Shown here piece by piece: positions 1-9,207 of a stretch of DNA of 64,000 nucleotides. How positions within the stretch are numbered: position 1 is the first letter of the stretch; each line of letters starts with the position of its first letter. This DNA is from Mesorhizobium loti R88b (GTDB lineage Bacteria; Pseudomonadota; Alphaproteobacteria; Rhizobiales; Rhizobiaceae), in the NCBI RefSeq assembly GCF_013170845.1, contig NZ_CP033367.1, positions 4,341,001 to 4,405,000 of the forward strand. The letters are read 5' to 3'. The notes under the pieces were generated by a model, which made no database searches, had not been told where the DNA came from, and saw only the letters and a list, made by a program, of their open reading frames with translations. The position numbers and the translations under genes are program-made.

Positions 1-80
1 TCAACCGTGGCGGCAGCGCTCCCAGGGGCGGTGGCGGTGGCGGTTCGTCGCGCGAGCTGGACGACGAGATTCCGTTCTGA
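1..80 (+). CDS. ssb: Single-stranded DNA-binding protein, C-terminal end (partial)
   Basis: Only the last 25 codons are present; the gene starts before the window. The frame ending at the TGA (78-80) reads a Gly/Arg/Ser-rich linker followed by RELDDEIPF. A glycine-rich disordered linker closed by an acidic tip DDxIPF is the hallmark of bacterial SSB, where the tip docks repair and replication partners such as RecQ, PriA, RecO and Pol III chi. The OB fold itself lies outside the window, so the call rests on the tail alone, but that tail is very distinctive. A hairpin terminator follows about 40 bases after the stop. Confidence 0.85.
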   Translation, partial: NRGGSAPRGGGGGGSSRELDDEIPF

Positions 81-120
81 TCGAAGCAATACCAACGGCT
101 GACATCGAGTGATCAATATG

Positions 121-154
121 CCCCGAGGGTCCTGCATGGACTTTCGGGGTTTTG
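121..154 (+). terminator. Intrinsic terminator after ssb
   Basis: CCCCGA (121-126) pairs with TCGGGG (144-149), an inner GTCC/GGAC pair extends the stem, and a short T run follows. It lies between ssb and the OsmC gene, so the two are probably separate transcription units. Confidence 0.7.
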
Positions 155-214
155 CGTTGTTGATTTGGGATCAAGAATGTTGATCTGGGATCAAAGGACT
201 GAAAGGGCAGAGCG

Positions 215-640
215 ATGAAGGCACGGGTGAAATGGGTCGAAGAGCGCACCTTCGTCGGCGAGTCCGGCAGCGGCCACAAGATCGTGCTGGGCACAGCCTC
301 CAGCCCTGACGGCAAGACGCCGGGGCCAAGCCCGATGGAACTGATGTTGATCGGCACCGGCAGCTGTTCGGCCTATGATGTCGTCCATATCCTCGAGAAG
401 GGCCGCGAGGCGGTCGAGGACTGCGTCGTCGAACTCGATGCCGACCGGGCCGAGACCGATCCAAGGGTGTTCACACGCATCCACATGCATTTCATCGTCA
501 GGGGCCGGGCGCTGTCGTCGGACAAGGTCAAGCGGGCGATCGATCTGTCGATCGAAAAATACTGCTCGGCCTCCGCCATGATGGCCAAGACGGCCACGAT
601 CACGCATGATTTTGAAGTGATTGATACGGCAGCGAAGTGA
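215..640 (+). CDS. OsmC family protein (YhfA-like peroxidase fold)
   Basis: A 141-residue protein of the OsmC/Ohr superfamily: small cytosolic dimers that reduce organic hydroperoxides with a pair of cysteines. Both expected cysteines are visible, Cys51 in IGTGSCSAYD and Cys117 in IEKYCSAS, with the family-typical PSPMELMLIGTG stretch at 39-49. The sequence is closer to the YhfA branch than to Ohr. The ATG follows a purine-rich GGGCAGAGCG. It stands alone: a terminator precedes it and the next gene, MarC, is convergent only 24 bases away. The physiological substrate cannot be read from sequence. Confidence 0.85.
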   Translation: MKARVKWVEERTFVGESGSGHKIVLGTASSPDGKTPGPSPMELMLIGTGSCSAYDVVHILEKGREAVEDCVVELDADRAETDPRVFTRIHMHFIVRGRALSSDKVKRAIDLSIEKYCSASAMMAKTATITHDFEVIDTAAK

Positions 641-664
641 GGGCAGTAGGGCAGGGACTACCGC

Positions 665-1294
665 TCAACCCGCCATCAGCGCCTTGATGCCATCCGCCAC
701 GAACTGCACGGCGAGCGCCGCCAGAATGACCCCCAACAGGCGGGTCAGGATCGAGCGGCCGGTCTGGCCGAGGATGCGGTCGATGCGCTCCGACAGCACG
801 AACACCAGATAGGTGATGGCGAGGCAGACGAAGATGATGCCGACCAGTGCGGCTTGCGCGGCAAAACCCTGAAACGAGCCGGAGAGCAGCACCGTCGCCG
901 AAATGGCGCCGGGACCGGCGATCAGCGGGATCGCCAGCGGGAAGGCGGCGATGTTGTGGATCATGTCCTTGGTGATGGCGACGTCGCCGATCTTCTCCTT
1001 GCGATCCTGCCGGCGCTCGAACACCATTTCGAAGGCGATGAAGAAGAGCAAAAAGCCGCCGGCGACACGGAAGGCCGGCAGTGTGATGCCGAACACCGAC
1101 AGGATCGATGCGCCGGCGACTGCAAACAGCGCCATCACTAGGAAACCGATGATCGAGGCGCGAACAGAGACTTGCCGGCGCTCCTCGCGGTTCATGCCGC
1201 GTGTCACGGCGAGAAACAGCGGCGCCAGCCCGGGCGGATCAATGGTCACGAGAATGGTGACGAAGGCATTGAACAGGCTGTCGAAACTCGGCAT
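665..1294 (-). CDS. MarC family integral membrane protein
   Basis: A 209-residue hydrophobic protein with about six membrane segments, the usual size and layout for MarC/UPF0056. The N-terminal LVTIDPPGLAPLFLAVTRGM and the internal AGPGAISATVLL segment are typical of the family. MarC proteins sit in the inner membrane; despite the name, a role in multiple antibiotic resistance has not held up and transport activity is unproven. It is convergent with the OsmC gene. The ATG at 1294 gives a normal-length N terminus directly before the first membrane helix. Confidence 0.88.
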   Translation of the reverse strand: MPSFDSLFNAFVTILVTIDPPGLAPLFLAVTRGMNREERRQVSVRASIIGFLVMALFAVAGASILSVFGITLPAFRVAGGFLLFFIAFEMVFERRQDRKEKIGDVAITKDMIHNIAAFPLAIPLIAGPGAISATVLLSGSFQGFAAQAALVGIIFVCLAITYLVFVLSERIDRILGQTGRSILTRLLGVILAALAVQFVADGIKALMAG

Positions 1295-1455
1295 CGCTGA
1301 CCCTCCCGCCGGGCCGAGCCCGCACCACGGTATTGGTAGAGCAAAGCGGGAGCACTGAAAACAGGCTCTGGCCGTGAAATGCCAGGCTCAGCCTTTATGC
1401 TGGTGGGACAGCGCGAAGGATCGTTACCTACTATTTCGATAGACTTTTCAAAAGC

Positions 1456-1989
1456 TTATCGATCTTCATTCGCTCGCCGCGCCAGGAACTCGACCTCGAG
1501 CCGCCATGTCTGGCCATTGTCGTGCGAGCGCTCGCCGAGCCAGCGGAAGCTGTCTTTCGTGATCCGCGAAAAGCTCCAGCGTACCGAAGAGCCGGTGCCG
1601 TCGGAGCCGACCTGCACGATCGTGTCGCCCTCGGCGCGGCCGAGCTGGCGGCTGAAATACCGGTTGCGCGGATCGCTCCAGAAAATGTGCCACGCGTCCG
1701 CGCCGGGATCGTAGACCCGCAGCGTCGTGCCATAGAAAGTCCATGGTCCCAGAGACGGCGAGGGGCCGGCGTCGCGAGCGGGCAGGATCCAGACGTCCTG
1801 GATGGCGCGGCCTTCAAGCACCCAGCCGAAATGCACCTCGCCACGCCCGGTCAGCACGGTGCCATCCCCGAGGTGGCGTGAGGCGTCGAAGGTCCAGGCG
1901 CCGACGAAACGACCGTAAAGGTTCAGTTTTTCACCGAGCCCGCTGATCGGTCCGGGACTGTGCAGGGCTTCGGCAAAGGGGTCGAACAT
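1456..1989 (-). CDS. DUF1579-like hypothetical protein
   Basis: A 177-residue soluble protein with no signal peptide and many aromatic residues. It looks like the DUF1579 type: beta-rich proteins with repeated GxW and GTxLRVYDP motifs, here DAWHIFWSDPRNRYFSRQ near residues 100-117. Function is unknown. It is transcribed away from an AraC-type regulator whose start is 85 bases off, and a perfect 8-bp inverted repeat lies just upstream of its ATG. The arrangement suggests the regulator controls this gene. Family assignment is by general resemblance only. Confidence 0.6.
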   Translation of the reverse strand: MFDPFAEALHSPGPISGLGEKLNLYGRFVGAWTFDASRHLGDGTVLTGRGEVHFGWVLEGRAIQDVWILPARDAGPSPSLGPWTFYGTTLRVYDPGADAWHIFWSDPRNRYFSRQLGRAEGDTIVQVGSDGTGSSVRWSFSRITKDSFRWLGERSHDNGQTWRLEVEFLARRANEDR

Positions 1990-1993
1990 GGCT

Positions 1994-2019
1994 GCGGTCT
2001 CTTCGTGTCAGGAGACCGC
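1994..2019. promoter_or_regulatory. Inverted repeat between the DUF1579-like and AraC genes
   Basis: GCGGTCTC (1994-2001) and GAGACCGC (2012-2019) form a perfect 8-bp inverted repeat around a 10-base spacer. It is 5 bases upstream of the minus-strand start at 1989. It could be an operator for the divergent regulator or a leader hairpin next to the ribosome site. Confidence 0.5.
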
Positions 2020-2074
2020 GAGAAGTAGGCGCTGACGGGGTTCAGGGCTTGGGAAAAATTGCTATATTTCGGCG

Positions 2075-2971
2075 ATGACAGCGACGACGCGCACGCTCGC
2101 ATCCGGAACCGGCTGGCACGTGGCGGATGTGATCTGCACGGCCGGCGTCGGCGACCGGCCATTCGAGGAAGCCCATCGGGATTTCTGCGTTGCCGCGGTG
2201 ACTAGCGGTACGTTCCGTTATCGCGCGCAGCAAGGTACGGCGATGCTGGCGCCGGGGGCGCTGCTGCTTGGCAATTCCGGCACCTGCTATGAATGCGGGC
2301 ACGAGCATGGCAGCGGCGACCGCTGCCTCTCGTTCCATTTCGAGCCGGCTTACATGGAGCGGATCGTCGCTGGCGTGCCGGGCGCCAGGACGCTTACTTT
2401 CGGGGCGCCGCGCCTGCCGCCCTTGCCGACCCTGGCGCCGTTGCTGGCCGAGGCGGAGGCCGCTCGCGAAATGGCCGACAAGGATGCCTTCGAGGAACTT
2501 TCCCTGCGCGTTGCCGCTGCCGCCGTGGCCACGATTTGCGGCGCTTTGCCCATCAGGCGCGCGCCGAGCCGCCTCGATCAGAAACGGGTGGCGGAAGCAG
2601 TGCGGCGGATCGAGCTGGATGCCGACGGGCCGATTTCGCTGTCGGCACTGGCGGATGAGACGGCGACCAGCCCCTATCATTTCCTGCGCATCTTCCGGCA
2701 GGTCGCCGGTATGACGCCCTACCAGTTCCTGCTCAAGACGCGATTACACAGGGCAGCGGTGCGGCTGCGCCTGTCGGACGAGGCCATCTCGGCAATCGCG
2801 TTCGAGGCGGGCTTCAACGATCTGTCGACCTTCAACCGCCGTTTCCGAAGCATCATGGGCGAGACGCCAGGCGCTTATCGCGTCCGCCGCGCAGGGCGGC
2901 CTAAGATGCGCCGAAATTCAGGATCGGCTGAAGCTCAGTCCGACGTTGGCCCACACCAGCCCGGCAGATAG
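2075..2971 (+). CDS. AraC family transcriptional regulator
   Basis: A 298-residue regulator. The N-terminal half (about 1-150) is a cupin-like sensing region, with GTFRYRAQQGTAMLAPGALL and CYECGHEHGSGDRCL, rich in Cys/His. Residues about 170-280 are the double helix-turn-helix of the AraC family: ISLSALADETATSPYHFLRIFRQVAGMTP, then IAFEAGFNDLSTFNRRFRSIMGETP. The ligand is unknown. TATATT at 2063-2068 lies so close to the ATG (2075) that the transcript may be almost leaderless. The 3' end overlaps the convergent ParB-like gene by 37 bases. The adjacent divergent gene is the obvious candidate target. Confidence 0.85.
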   Translation: MTATTRTLASGTGWHVADVICTAGVGDRPFEEAHRDFCVAAVTSGTFRYRAQQGTAMLAPGALLLGNSGTCYECGHEHGSGDRCLSFHFEPAYMERIVAGVPGARTLTFGAPRLPPLPTLAPLLAEAEAAREMADKDAFEELSLRVAAAAVATICGALPIRRAPSRLDQKRVAEAVRRIELDADGPISLSALADETATSPYHFLRIFRQVAGMTPYQFLLKTRLHRAAVRLRLSDEAISAIAFEAGFNDLSTFNRRFRSIMGETPGAYRVRRAGRPKMRRNSGSAEAQSDVGPHQPGR

Positions 2972-3558
2972 TCCGCGTCCTTGCCCTTAGCGAGTGTCAG
3001 CGCCACTTTCATCGCCTTGTCGAAGCTCTTGGCCACGACATCCCTGGCGATGCGACGGCGCAAAAAATCCGCCCAGATGAATTCGCTGAACGGCGTCGTG
3101 TCCTTGGCAAAACCGCCCATTCTGCGCAATTCGCCCGCCATGCTCCGGTAGGGATCGTCGATCAGCTCGCCGATTGTCTTCGGAATTGCCGCGTAATCGC
3201 GGCGCTTGCCGTTCTCGTCGAACGGGTGCATCCAGCCTCTGTTGTCGAGCGCGAAAAGAAACGCGTCCTTGTCGAGCGCGGACAGGTCACTGATCACGGT
3301 CACAAGCACGTCCTTGACGCCTTCCTCGAGCAGGGCGCGAGCGAGGTGATGGTGATCGGTGACGTAGTTGCGGTTTTTGGGACCCAATACGACCGGCACC
3401 ATGTGTCTGCCGAGAAAAGCGCCGGTCTTCTTCTTGGCGTCCTGCGCCCGGATCATCTGGCGCTTCAGCGCAACTTCCCGCATGCCGACCGTTATCTGCG
3501 TCGGCCTCAGTTCGGCGACGGGAACCGGCGTTACACTGGGTTCTCGGGGGTCAATCAT
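2935..3558 (-). CDS. ParB-like nuclease-domain protein (ParBc_2 type)
   Basis: A 207-residue protein from the ATG at 3558. VPVAELRPTQITVGMREV near the N terminus, followed by a V.LGPKNRNYVTDHHHLARAL core, resembles the putative ParB-like nuclease family seen as stand-alone bacterial proteins rather than chromosome-partition ParB: there is no helix-turn-helix after the core. The start is chosen because the ATG overlaps the stop of the upstream SulP gene by four bases (ATGA), which implies translational coupling; a longer in-frame extension exists but would lie inside sulP. The biochemical role is unknown. Confidence 0.7.
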   Translation of the reverse strand: MIDPREPSVTPVPVAELRPTQITVGMREVALKRQMIRAQDAKKKTGAFLGRHMVPVVLGPKNRNYVTDHHHLARALLEEGVKDVLVTVISDLSALDKDAFLFALDNRGWMHPFDENGKRRDYAAIPKTIGELIDDPYRSMAGELRRMGGFAKDTTPFSEFIWADFLRRRIARDVVAKSFDKAMKVALTLAKGKDADYLPGWCGPTSD

Positions 3559-5291
3559 GGCGCTCCATCCTGCTCTTGCTGCTGCTGTGTCCCCGGACCA
3601 AGTGATTTGATCGCTGCATCGACACTGTGAAAAATCCGCTGCGGGCCGACGAGCTCGGCAATGCCGAACCGCGCCAAAGCCGCCTGGGCGCGCAGCGATT
3701 CCAGCCGGGCGATAGCGAAAATCGCGCCTGTCTTGCGGCAATGGGTGATGGTGTCTTTCAGGGCCTGCGCGGCGGTGTAATCGATTTCAACGATATTGCT
3801 GGCCTCCAGCACCACCAGTTTCACGGTCTCGTTCCGGGCGTCGACAAGATCGCAAAGGCCGCGCTTGAAGCGGTCGGCATTGACGAAGGACAGGGGCGCC
3901 TGGAAGGCTGCCACCAGCACGCCAGAGAGTTGTTCACCAGCACTTGGCTTGCCCGGTGGCCACCACACTGAAGTTCCCGGCACCTGTTCGAGTTCGATCG
4001 GCAGCGTCCGGGTCGCGCTCCAGATCCCGTGCAGCAGCGACAGGCCGATGCCGACCGCCACGCCGGTCTCGATCGGCAACACGACAATCGCCGCCATGGT
4101 GATCAGGATCAACACGAATTCGACAGGCGCCTGCCGGTAGACATTGGCGAACACCTTCCAGCGCAATATGTGCTGGGCAACGAACATCAAGACACCCGCA
4201 AGGGCGGCCTGCGGCACATCGGCGAGCAGACCGCCGCCAAAGGCGCCGAGCGCCAGCACGATGGCTGCGGCAATGAGACCTGACAGTTGCGAGCGGCCGC
4301 CCGACTGGGAGACGATGGCCGTGCGCGGCGGGCTGGCATTGACGGCAAAGGCGCCGAACAGGCCGGACGCGATGCTGCCGGCGCCGACACCGACGAAATC
4401 GCGATTGACGTCGGGGTCGCCCTGTTGCGGCACGAAGGAACGCGAGGTGGCCGCCGTCTGCACCATGACAACGATTGAAATCAGCAGCGCCAGCGGAACC
4501 AGTGCCTGCACATCGTCGAAGCTGACAAGCGGCAGGCCCGGCTGCGGCAGGCCGTTGGGCAAGGCGCCAAGCACCTCGACGCCGCGATCCTTGAGGCCGA
4601 AGACGGCGACCGCCGTCGTGGCGAGTACCATGCCGATCAAGGCGCCGGGGATGCGGGCGCTGATACGTTCGGCGCCGAACACGATTGCGAAAACGCCAAG
4701 GCCGAGCCCGAGGCTCCAGGGATTGGTGAGATGGAGATTGCCGGCAATCTCGCCGATACGTCTCAAGGTTTCTCCACTCTCGGACGGCAGGCCGAGAAGT
4801 CCGGGCATTTGCGAAACGATGATGTGGACGGCGATGCCAGCTAGGAAACCTGTCGTGACCGGCACCGACAACAGGTCGGCGATCCAACCAAGGCGAAAGA
4901 CGCCGCTGAGCGTCACGACCAGCCCGACCATCAGCGCCAACATGGCCGCCAGCGCCAGGTAATGCGGCGAACCCGCGGTGGCAAGCAGCGCCAGGCTGCC
5001 GGCAAACAGCGGCGTGATGGTCGAATCCGCGCCGGCAGAGAGGTGACGATTGGCGCCGAACAGGGCAAACGCCACCGAACCGGCAACAAATGCGAAGAAA
5101 CCGATTTCGGGAGCAAAGCCACCGAGCCGGGCCGTTGCCATCTGCTCGGGAATGGCGATCGCGGCCAGCGTCAGACCCGCGATCAGATCACCATTGAGAT
5201 CCGCGGGCTGCCAGCCGCTCAGGGCCCGCAAAGGCAGCCACTGGCTCCAATTCATGGTGCTTACGGCTTTTGTTCGGGGAAGTTGGTCCAT
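3555..5291 (-). CDS. SulP family inorganic anion transporter with STAS domain
   Basis: About 578 residues. Hydrophobic segments spanning roughly the first 400 residues match the SulP/SLC26 fold, starting with DLIAGLTLAAIAIPEQMATA and including the family-typical NASPPRTAIVSQSGGRSQLSG. The last ~120 residues form a STAS domain with LVVLEASNIVEIDYTAAQAL. SulP proteins move sulfate, bicarbonate or other anions across the inner membrane. Substrate cannot be told, and no carbonic anhydrase is adjacent. Possible starts are at 5291, 5255 and a TTG at 5345; none has a strong ribosome site. The ParB-like gene follows with a 4-base overlap. Confidence 0.87.
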   Translation of the reverse strand: MDQLPRTKAVSTMNWSQWLPLRALSGWQPADLNGDLIAGLTLAAIAIPEQMATARLGGFAPEIGFFAFVAGSVAFALFGANRHLSAGADSTITPLFAGSLALLATAGSPHYLALAAMLALMVGLVVTLSGVFRLGWIADLLSVPVTTGFLAGIAVHIIVSQMPGLLGLPSESGETLRRIGEIAGNLHLTNPWSLGLGLGVFAIVFGAERISARIPGALIGMVLATTAVAVFGLKDRGVEVLGALPNGLPQPGLPLVSFDDVQALVPLALLISIVVMVQTAATSRSFVPQQGDPDVNRDFVGVGAGSIASGLFGAFAVNASPPRTAIVSQSGGRSQLSGLIAAAIVLALGAFGGGLLADVPQAALAGVLMFVAQHILRWKVFANVYRQAPVEFVLILITMAAIVVLPIETGVAVGIGLSLLHGIWSATRTLPIELEQVPGTSVWWPPGKPSAGEQLSGVLVAAFQAPLSFVNADRFKRGLCDLVDARNETVKLVVLEASNIVEIDYTAAQALKDTITHCRKTGAIFAIARLESLRAQAALARFGIAELVGPQRIFHSVDAAIKSLGPGTQQQQEQDGAP

Positions 5292-5403
5292 TGCCGGCTT
5301 TTGCCTTGGTGGCGGCGAAAAGCAAGAATGGCCATATCGTCGCAATCAGCGGTATCCATTTGAAATTACCATCAAAAATGACACTGGAAAAGTGCCGGGA
5401 ATA

Positions 5404-5431
5404 TTGGAGTTTCGGCCGTGCATCCTATATA
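5404..5431 (+). promoter_or_regulatory. Candidate sigma-70 promoter for gyrA
   Basis: TTGGAG (5404-5409), a 16-base spacer and TATATA (5426-5431) lie 37 bases upstream of the gyrA start, in the 120-base region shared with the divergent sulP gene. Nothing else is evident in that region. Confidence 0.5.
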
Positions 5432-5467
5432 AGCGGTCAGTGATTCCTGATTAGATTGTGATCCAAT

Positions 5468-8272
5468 TTGACCGACCAAAAAACACCGCGCGGCGCCGAC
5501 GGCGGCCCTACCGGCATCGAGCCCATCTCCATCATCGAGGAGATGCAGAACTCCTATCTCTCTTACGCCATGAGCGTGATCGTGAGCCGTGCGCTGCCCG
5601 ATGTGCGCGACGGCCTGAAGCCCGTGCATCGCCGCATTCTCTACGCGGCGCATGAGAGCGGCTACCACTGGAACCGCAAATATGTGAAGTCGGCGCGCCC
5701 TGTTGCCGACGTGATGGGTAAATACCATCCGCATGGCGATGCCTCGATCTACGACGCCTTGGTGCGTATGGCGCAGGACTGGTCGCTGCGCGTACCGCTG
5801 ATCGACGGGCAGGGCAATTTCGGCTCGATCGACGGCGATCCGCCGGCGGCAATGCGCTACACCGAATCGCGGCTGACCAAGGTCGCGCATGAGCTTCTGG
5901 AGGATATCGACAAGGATACCGTCGATTTCCAGGACACTTATGATGCCTCGGATACCGAACCCAAGGTTCTGCCGGCACGCTTTCCCAATCTGCTGGTCAA
6001 CGGCTCCGGCGGCATCGCCGTCGGCATGGCCACCAACATCCCGCCGCACAATCTGGGCGAAGTCTGCAACGGCGCCATCGCTGTCATCGACAATCCGGCG
6101 ATCGACCTGCCGGCGCTGATGGAGATCATTCCGGGGCCTGATTTCCCGACCGGCGGCATCGTGCTTGGCCGTTCCGGTATTTACAGTGCCTATTCGACCG
6201 GCCGCGGCTCCATCGTCATGCGCGGCAAGGTCAACATCGAGGCGCGCGGCAATGACCGCGAGTCGATCATCATCACCGAAGTTCCCTATCAGGTGAACAA
6301 GTCGTCGATGATCGAGAAGATGGCCGAACTGGTGCGCGACAAGCGCATCGAGGGCATTTCCGACATTCGCGACGAGAGCGACCGCCAGGGCTATCGCGTC
6401 GTCATCGAGCTGAAGCGCGATGCGGTTGCCGACGTCATCCTCAACCAGCTTTACCGTTTCACGCCGCTGCAGACCTCCTTCGGCGCCAATATGGTGGCGC
6501 TGAACGGCGGCAAACCTGAAGTGATGAACCTGACCGACATCCTGAAGGCTTTTGTGTCCTTCCGCGAGGAGGTCATCACAAGGCGGACGAAATTCCTGCT
6601 GCGCAAGGCGCGCGACCGCGCCCATGTGCTGGTGGGCCTCGCCATCGCCGTCGCCAATATCGACGAGGTCATCAAGCTGATCCGCACCGCGCCCGATCCG
6701 CAGACGGCGCGCGAGCAGTTGATGGAGCGGCGCTGGCCGTCCGGCGATGTCGAATCGCTGATCCTTCTGATCGACGATCCGCGCCACCGCATCAATGAGG
6801 ACGGCACCTACAATCTGTCCGAGGAACAGGCGCGCGCCATCCTCGAACTGCGCCTGCAGCGCCTGACCGCGCTCGGCCGCGACGAAATCGCCGACGAGCT
6901 GAACACGATCGGCGACGAGATCAAGGATTACCTCGACATCCTGTCGTCGCGCGCGCGCGTCCAGCAGATCGTCAAGGACGAACTCGCCGCCGTGCGCGAC
7001 GAGTTCGGCACGCCACGCCGCACCGAGCTCACCGACGGCGGCGCGGACATGGAAGACGAGGACCTGATCCAGCGTGAGGACATGGTCGTGACGGTTAGCC
7101 ATTCGGGCTATATCAAGCGCGTGCCACTGTCGCTTTACCGGGCGCAACGCCGTGGCGGCAAGGGCCGCTCCGGCATGTCGACCAAGGAAGAGGATTTCGT
7201 CACCAGGCTGTTCGTGGCCAATACCCACACGCCGGTGCTGTTCTTCTCCTCGCGCGGCATCGTCTACAAGGAAAAGGTCTGGCGGCTGCCGATCGGCAAT
7301 CCGCAGTCACGCGGCAAGGCGCTGATCAACATGCTGCCGCTGGAGCAGGGCGAGCGCATCACCACCATCATGCCGCTGCCCGAGGACGAGACCAGCTGGG
7401 GCGAACTCGACGTGATGTTCGCCACCACGCGCGGCACCGTACGCCGCAACAAGCTGTCCGATTTCGTTCAAGTCAACCGCAACGGCAAGATCGCCATGAA
7501 GCTGGAGGAGGAGGGCGACGAGATTCTCGGCGTCGAAACCTGCACCGATAATGACGATGTGCTTTTGACCGCCAGCTCCGGCCAGTGCATCCGCTTCTCG
7601 GTCGGCGACGTGCGCGTCTTCCAGAGCCGCAATTCTGTCGGCGTGCGTGGTATCACCATGGCCGAGACCGACCGCATCATCTCGATGTCGGTGATCGAGC
7701 ATGTCGATGCGCCGCCGGCCGAACGTGCCGCCTATCTCAAGCGGGCTGCGACCGAACGGCGGACTGCCGCCGGTATCGCGGCCGGCGAAGAGGAAGAGAT
7801 CGCGCTGACCAATGAAGAGGTCGGCGAGGAGACAGAGCTTTCCGACGAGCGCTATGAGTTCCTCAAGGCACATGAGCAGTATGTGCTGACGGTGACCGAA
7901 TATGGCTACGGCAAGCGCTCTTCGTCTTACGATTTCCGCCTGACCGGCCGCGGCGGCAAGGGTATTCGCGCCACCGACGTGTCGAAAGTGGCGGAGATCG
8001 GCCGGCTGGTGGCGACTTTCCCGGTCGGCAATGATGACCAGATCATGCTGGTGTCGGACGGTGGCACGGTCATTCGGGTGCCGGTCAACGGCATCCGTTT
8101 TGCCAGCCGCGCCACGAAGGGCGTGACCATCTTCAACACGGCTGAAGGTGAGAAGGTTGTGTCGGTCGAGCGGATCTCGGAGCCGCAGGCGGACGAGGAA
8201 AGCGACGAGGCCGTCGAGGGTGGCGTTGAGCCTGGTCTGGAGACCGATACTGGTCCGGACAGCGCTGAGTAA
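5468..8272 (+). CDS. gyrA: DNA gyrase subunit A
   Basis: A 934-residue GyrA, the breakage-reunion subunit of gyrase, which works with GyrB to add negative supercoils. The N-terminal winged-helix/tower region carries the catalytic Tyr131 in [10 protein letters not shown], and the GyrA box QRRGGKG is at 560-566 at the start of the beta-pinwheel. The quinolone region reads [13 protein letters not shown], so the residue equivalent to E. coli Ser83 is Ala92 while Asp96 (Asp87) is kept. The start is a TTG. The protein is longer than E. coli GyrA (875) because of an acidic insertion around 755-790 in the C-terminal domain and an acidic tail, both usual in alphaproteobacteria. Confidence 0.97.
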   Translation: MTDQKTPRGADGGPTGIEPISIIEEMQNSYLSYAMSVIVSRALPDVRDGLKPVHRRILYAAHESGYHWNRKYVKSARPVADVMGKYHPHGDASIYDALVRMAQDWSLRVPLIDGQGNFGSIDGDPPAAMRYTESRLTKVAHELLEDIDKDTVDFQDTYDASDTEPKVLPARFPNLLVNGSGGIAVGMATNIPPHNLGEVCNGAIAVIDNPAIDLPALMEIIPGPDFPTGGIVLGRSGIYSAYSTGRGSIVMRGKVNIEARGNDRESIIITEVPYQVNKSSMIEKMAELVRDKRIEGISDIRDESDRQGYRVVIELKRDAVADVILNQLYRFTPLQTSFGANMVALNGGKPEVMNLTDILKAFVSFREEVITRRTKFLLRKARDRAHVLVGLAIAVANIDEVIKLIRTAPDPQTAREQLMERRWPSGDVESLILLIDDPRHRINEDGTYNLSEEQARAILELRLQRLTALGRDEIADELNTIGDEIKDYLDILSSRARVQQIVKDELAAVRDEFGTPRRTELTDGGADMEDEDLIQREDMVVTVSHSGYIKRVPLSLYRAQRRGGKGRSGMSTKEEDFVTRLFVANTHTPVLFFSSRGIVYKEKVWRLPIGNPQSRGKALINMLPLEQGERITTIMPLPEDETSWGELDVMFATTRGTVRRNKLSDFVQVNRNGKIAMKLEEEGDEILGVETCTDNDDVLLTASSGQCIRFSVGDVRVFQSRNSVGVRGITMAETDRIISMSVIEHVDAPPAERAAYLKRAATERRTAAGIAAGEEEEIALTNEEVGEETELSDERYEFLKAHEQYVLTVTEYGYGKRSSSYDFRLTGRGGKGIRATDVSKVAEIGRLVATFPVGNDDQIMLVSDGGTVIRVPVNGIRFASRATKGVTIFNTAEGEKVVSVERISEPQADEESDEAVEGGVEPGLETDTGPDSAE

Positions 8273-8301
8273 ATTCTGGGGAACGGCGTTCTACACAGCA
8301 A

Positions 8302-8321
8302 CGCCGGCCCATTGGCCGGCG
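8302..8321 (+). terminator. Hairpin after gyrA
   Basis: CGCCGGCC (8302-8309) and GGCCGGCG (8314-8321) form a perfect 8-bp stem with a 4-base loop, 30 bases after the gyrA stop. There is no T run, so it may be a 3'-end stabiliser or a Rho-assisted terminator. It also sits just downstream of the convergent small gene. Confidence 0.5.
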
Positions 8322-8342
8322 CGGCAGCAAGTTCAGACTGGT

Positions 8343-8495
8343 TTAGTAGTGACTATACGGTTTGCGCGGGCCGAAGCCTTCGAAGCGCTTGGTGGTTGCC
8401 TTGACGCGGACGCGTTGTGCCTCCTGATGCAGCCCAAATACGGTGGCGATCAGCATGGCGACGGTCATTGCGGTGGCGAGCATGTAGATCAGCAT
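8343..8495 (-). CDS. Small single-pass membrane protein, 50 residues
   Basis: The minus strand encodes MLIYMLATAMTVAMLIATVF followed by a basic tail that ends in KPYSHY. One hydrophobic helix spans residues 1-21 and the tail is rich in Arg and Lys, so the tail probably faces the cytoplasm. Translation signals are good: AGGAG (8505-8509 on the plus strand) lies 9 bases before the ATG at 8495. It is convergent with gyrA and divergent from coaD. I do not recognise a family. It fills most of the otherwise non-coding 8273-8689 gap; nothing else is evident in 8496-8689 beyond the leader regions of the two flanking genes. Confidence 0.65.
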   Translation of the reverse strand: MLIYMLATAMTVAMLIATVFGLHQEAQRVRVKATTKRFEGFGPRKPYSHY

Positions 8496-8689
8496 TTGCG
8501 TGTTCTCCTGCGCCTTACAACGGATAAATGGGATTTTGGTTTCATCTTATTAAGGTGCAATCTAGTGAACGCTGCGTGAAGGCTTCGTGATCAGCGTGTT
8601 CATCTGTCGTTCATGCGCCGGAAAAGGTTCACGACCGTTGCGCCAATCGGATTTGCCTTTGCGAGAGAGGCTCGCTAGAAGCACCTGCC

Positions 8690-9190
8690 ATGACTGAACG
8701 CACCGCCCTTTATGCCGGCTCCTTCGACCCGCTGACCAACGGCCATCTCGATGTGCTGAAGGCATCGCTGGCGGTCGCCGACATCGTTTATGCCGCGATC
8801 GGCATTCATCCGGGCAAGAAGCCGCTGTTCTCCTTCGAGGAGCGGGTGCAACTCATTGAGACCGCGACGAAAGCCGAATTCGGCAGGGATGGCGCCCGCA
8901 TCAGGGTGGTCGCCTTTGACGGGCTGGTCATTGATGCCGCCAGGAGAGAGGGTGCCTCGATCATGATCCGCGGCCTGCGCGACGGCACCGATCTCGATTA
9001 CGAAATGCAGATGGCCGGCATGAACGAAACCATGGCGCCCGAGCTGCAGACGGTTTTTCTGCCCGCCAGCCCGTCGGTACGCACCATTACCGCCACACTT
9101 GTGCGCCAGATAGCCTCGATGGGAGGCGACATCCGCCCCTTCGTGCCGGCCGCTGTTGCCGGCGCGCTCACCGCCAAATTCGCGAAATAA
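8690..9190 (+). CDS. coaD: Phosphopantetheine adenylyltransferase
   Basis: A 166-residue CoaD, the penultimate step of coenzyme A synthesis: ATP plus 4'-phosphopantetheine gives dephospho-CoA. The nucleotidyltransferase signature is intact: [18 protein letters not shown] at 6-23 holds the TNGH (T/HxGH) motif, and the later [19 protein letters not shown] and [20 protein letters not shown] match the family. Length is typical (about 160). It begins a same-strand run with two cyclophilins 17 bases downstream, which suggests an operon reaching to tgt. Confidence 0.96.
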   Translation: MTERTALYAGSFDPLTNGHLDVLKASLAVADIVYAAIGIHPGKKPLFSFEERVQLIETATKAEFGRDGARIRVVAFDGLVIDAARREGASIMIRGLRDGTDLDYEMQMAGMNETMAPELQTVFLPASPSVRTITATLVRQIASMGGDIRPFVPAAVAGALTAKFAK

Positions 9191-9207
9191 GTCCGGAGAA
9201 AATCCTC

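Noticed and set aside
5372..7228. 618-residue open frame opposite gyrA
   Set aside because: It is a GC-driven shadow of gyrA: long runs of Arg, Asp and His, no family motif and no start signals, while the plus strand is an unmistakable gyrase.
8148..8579. 143-residue plus-strand frame after gyrA
   Set aside because: It begins inside gyrA in another frame, crosses the terminator-like hairpin and overlaps the better-supported 50-residue minus-strand gene.
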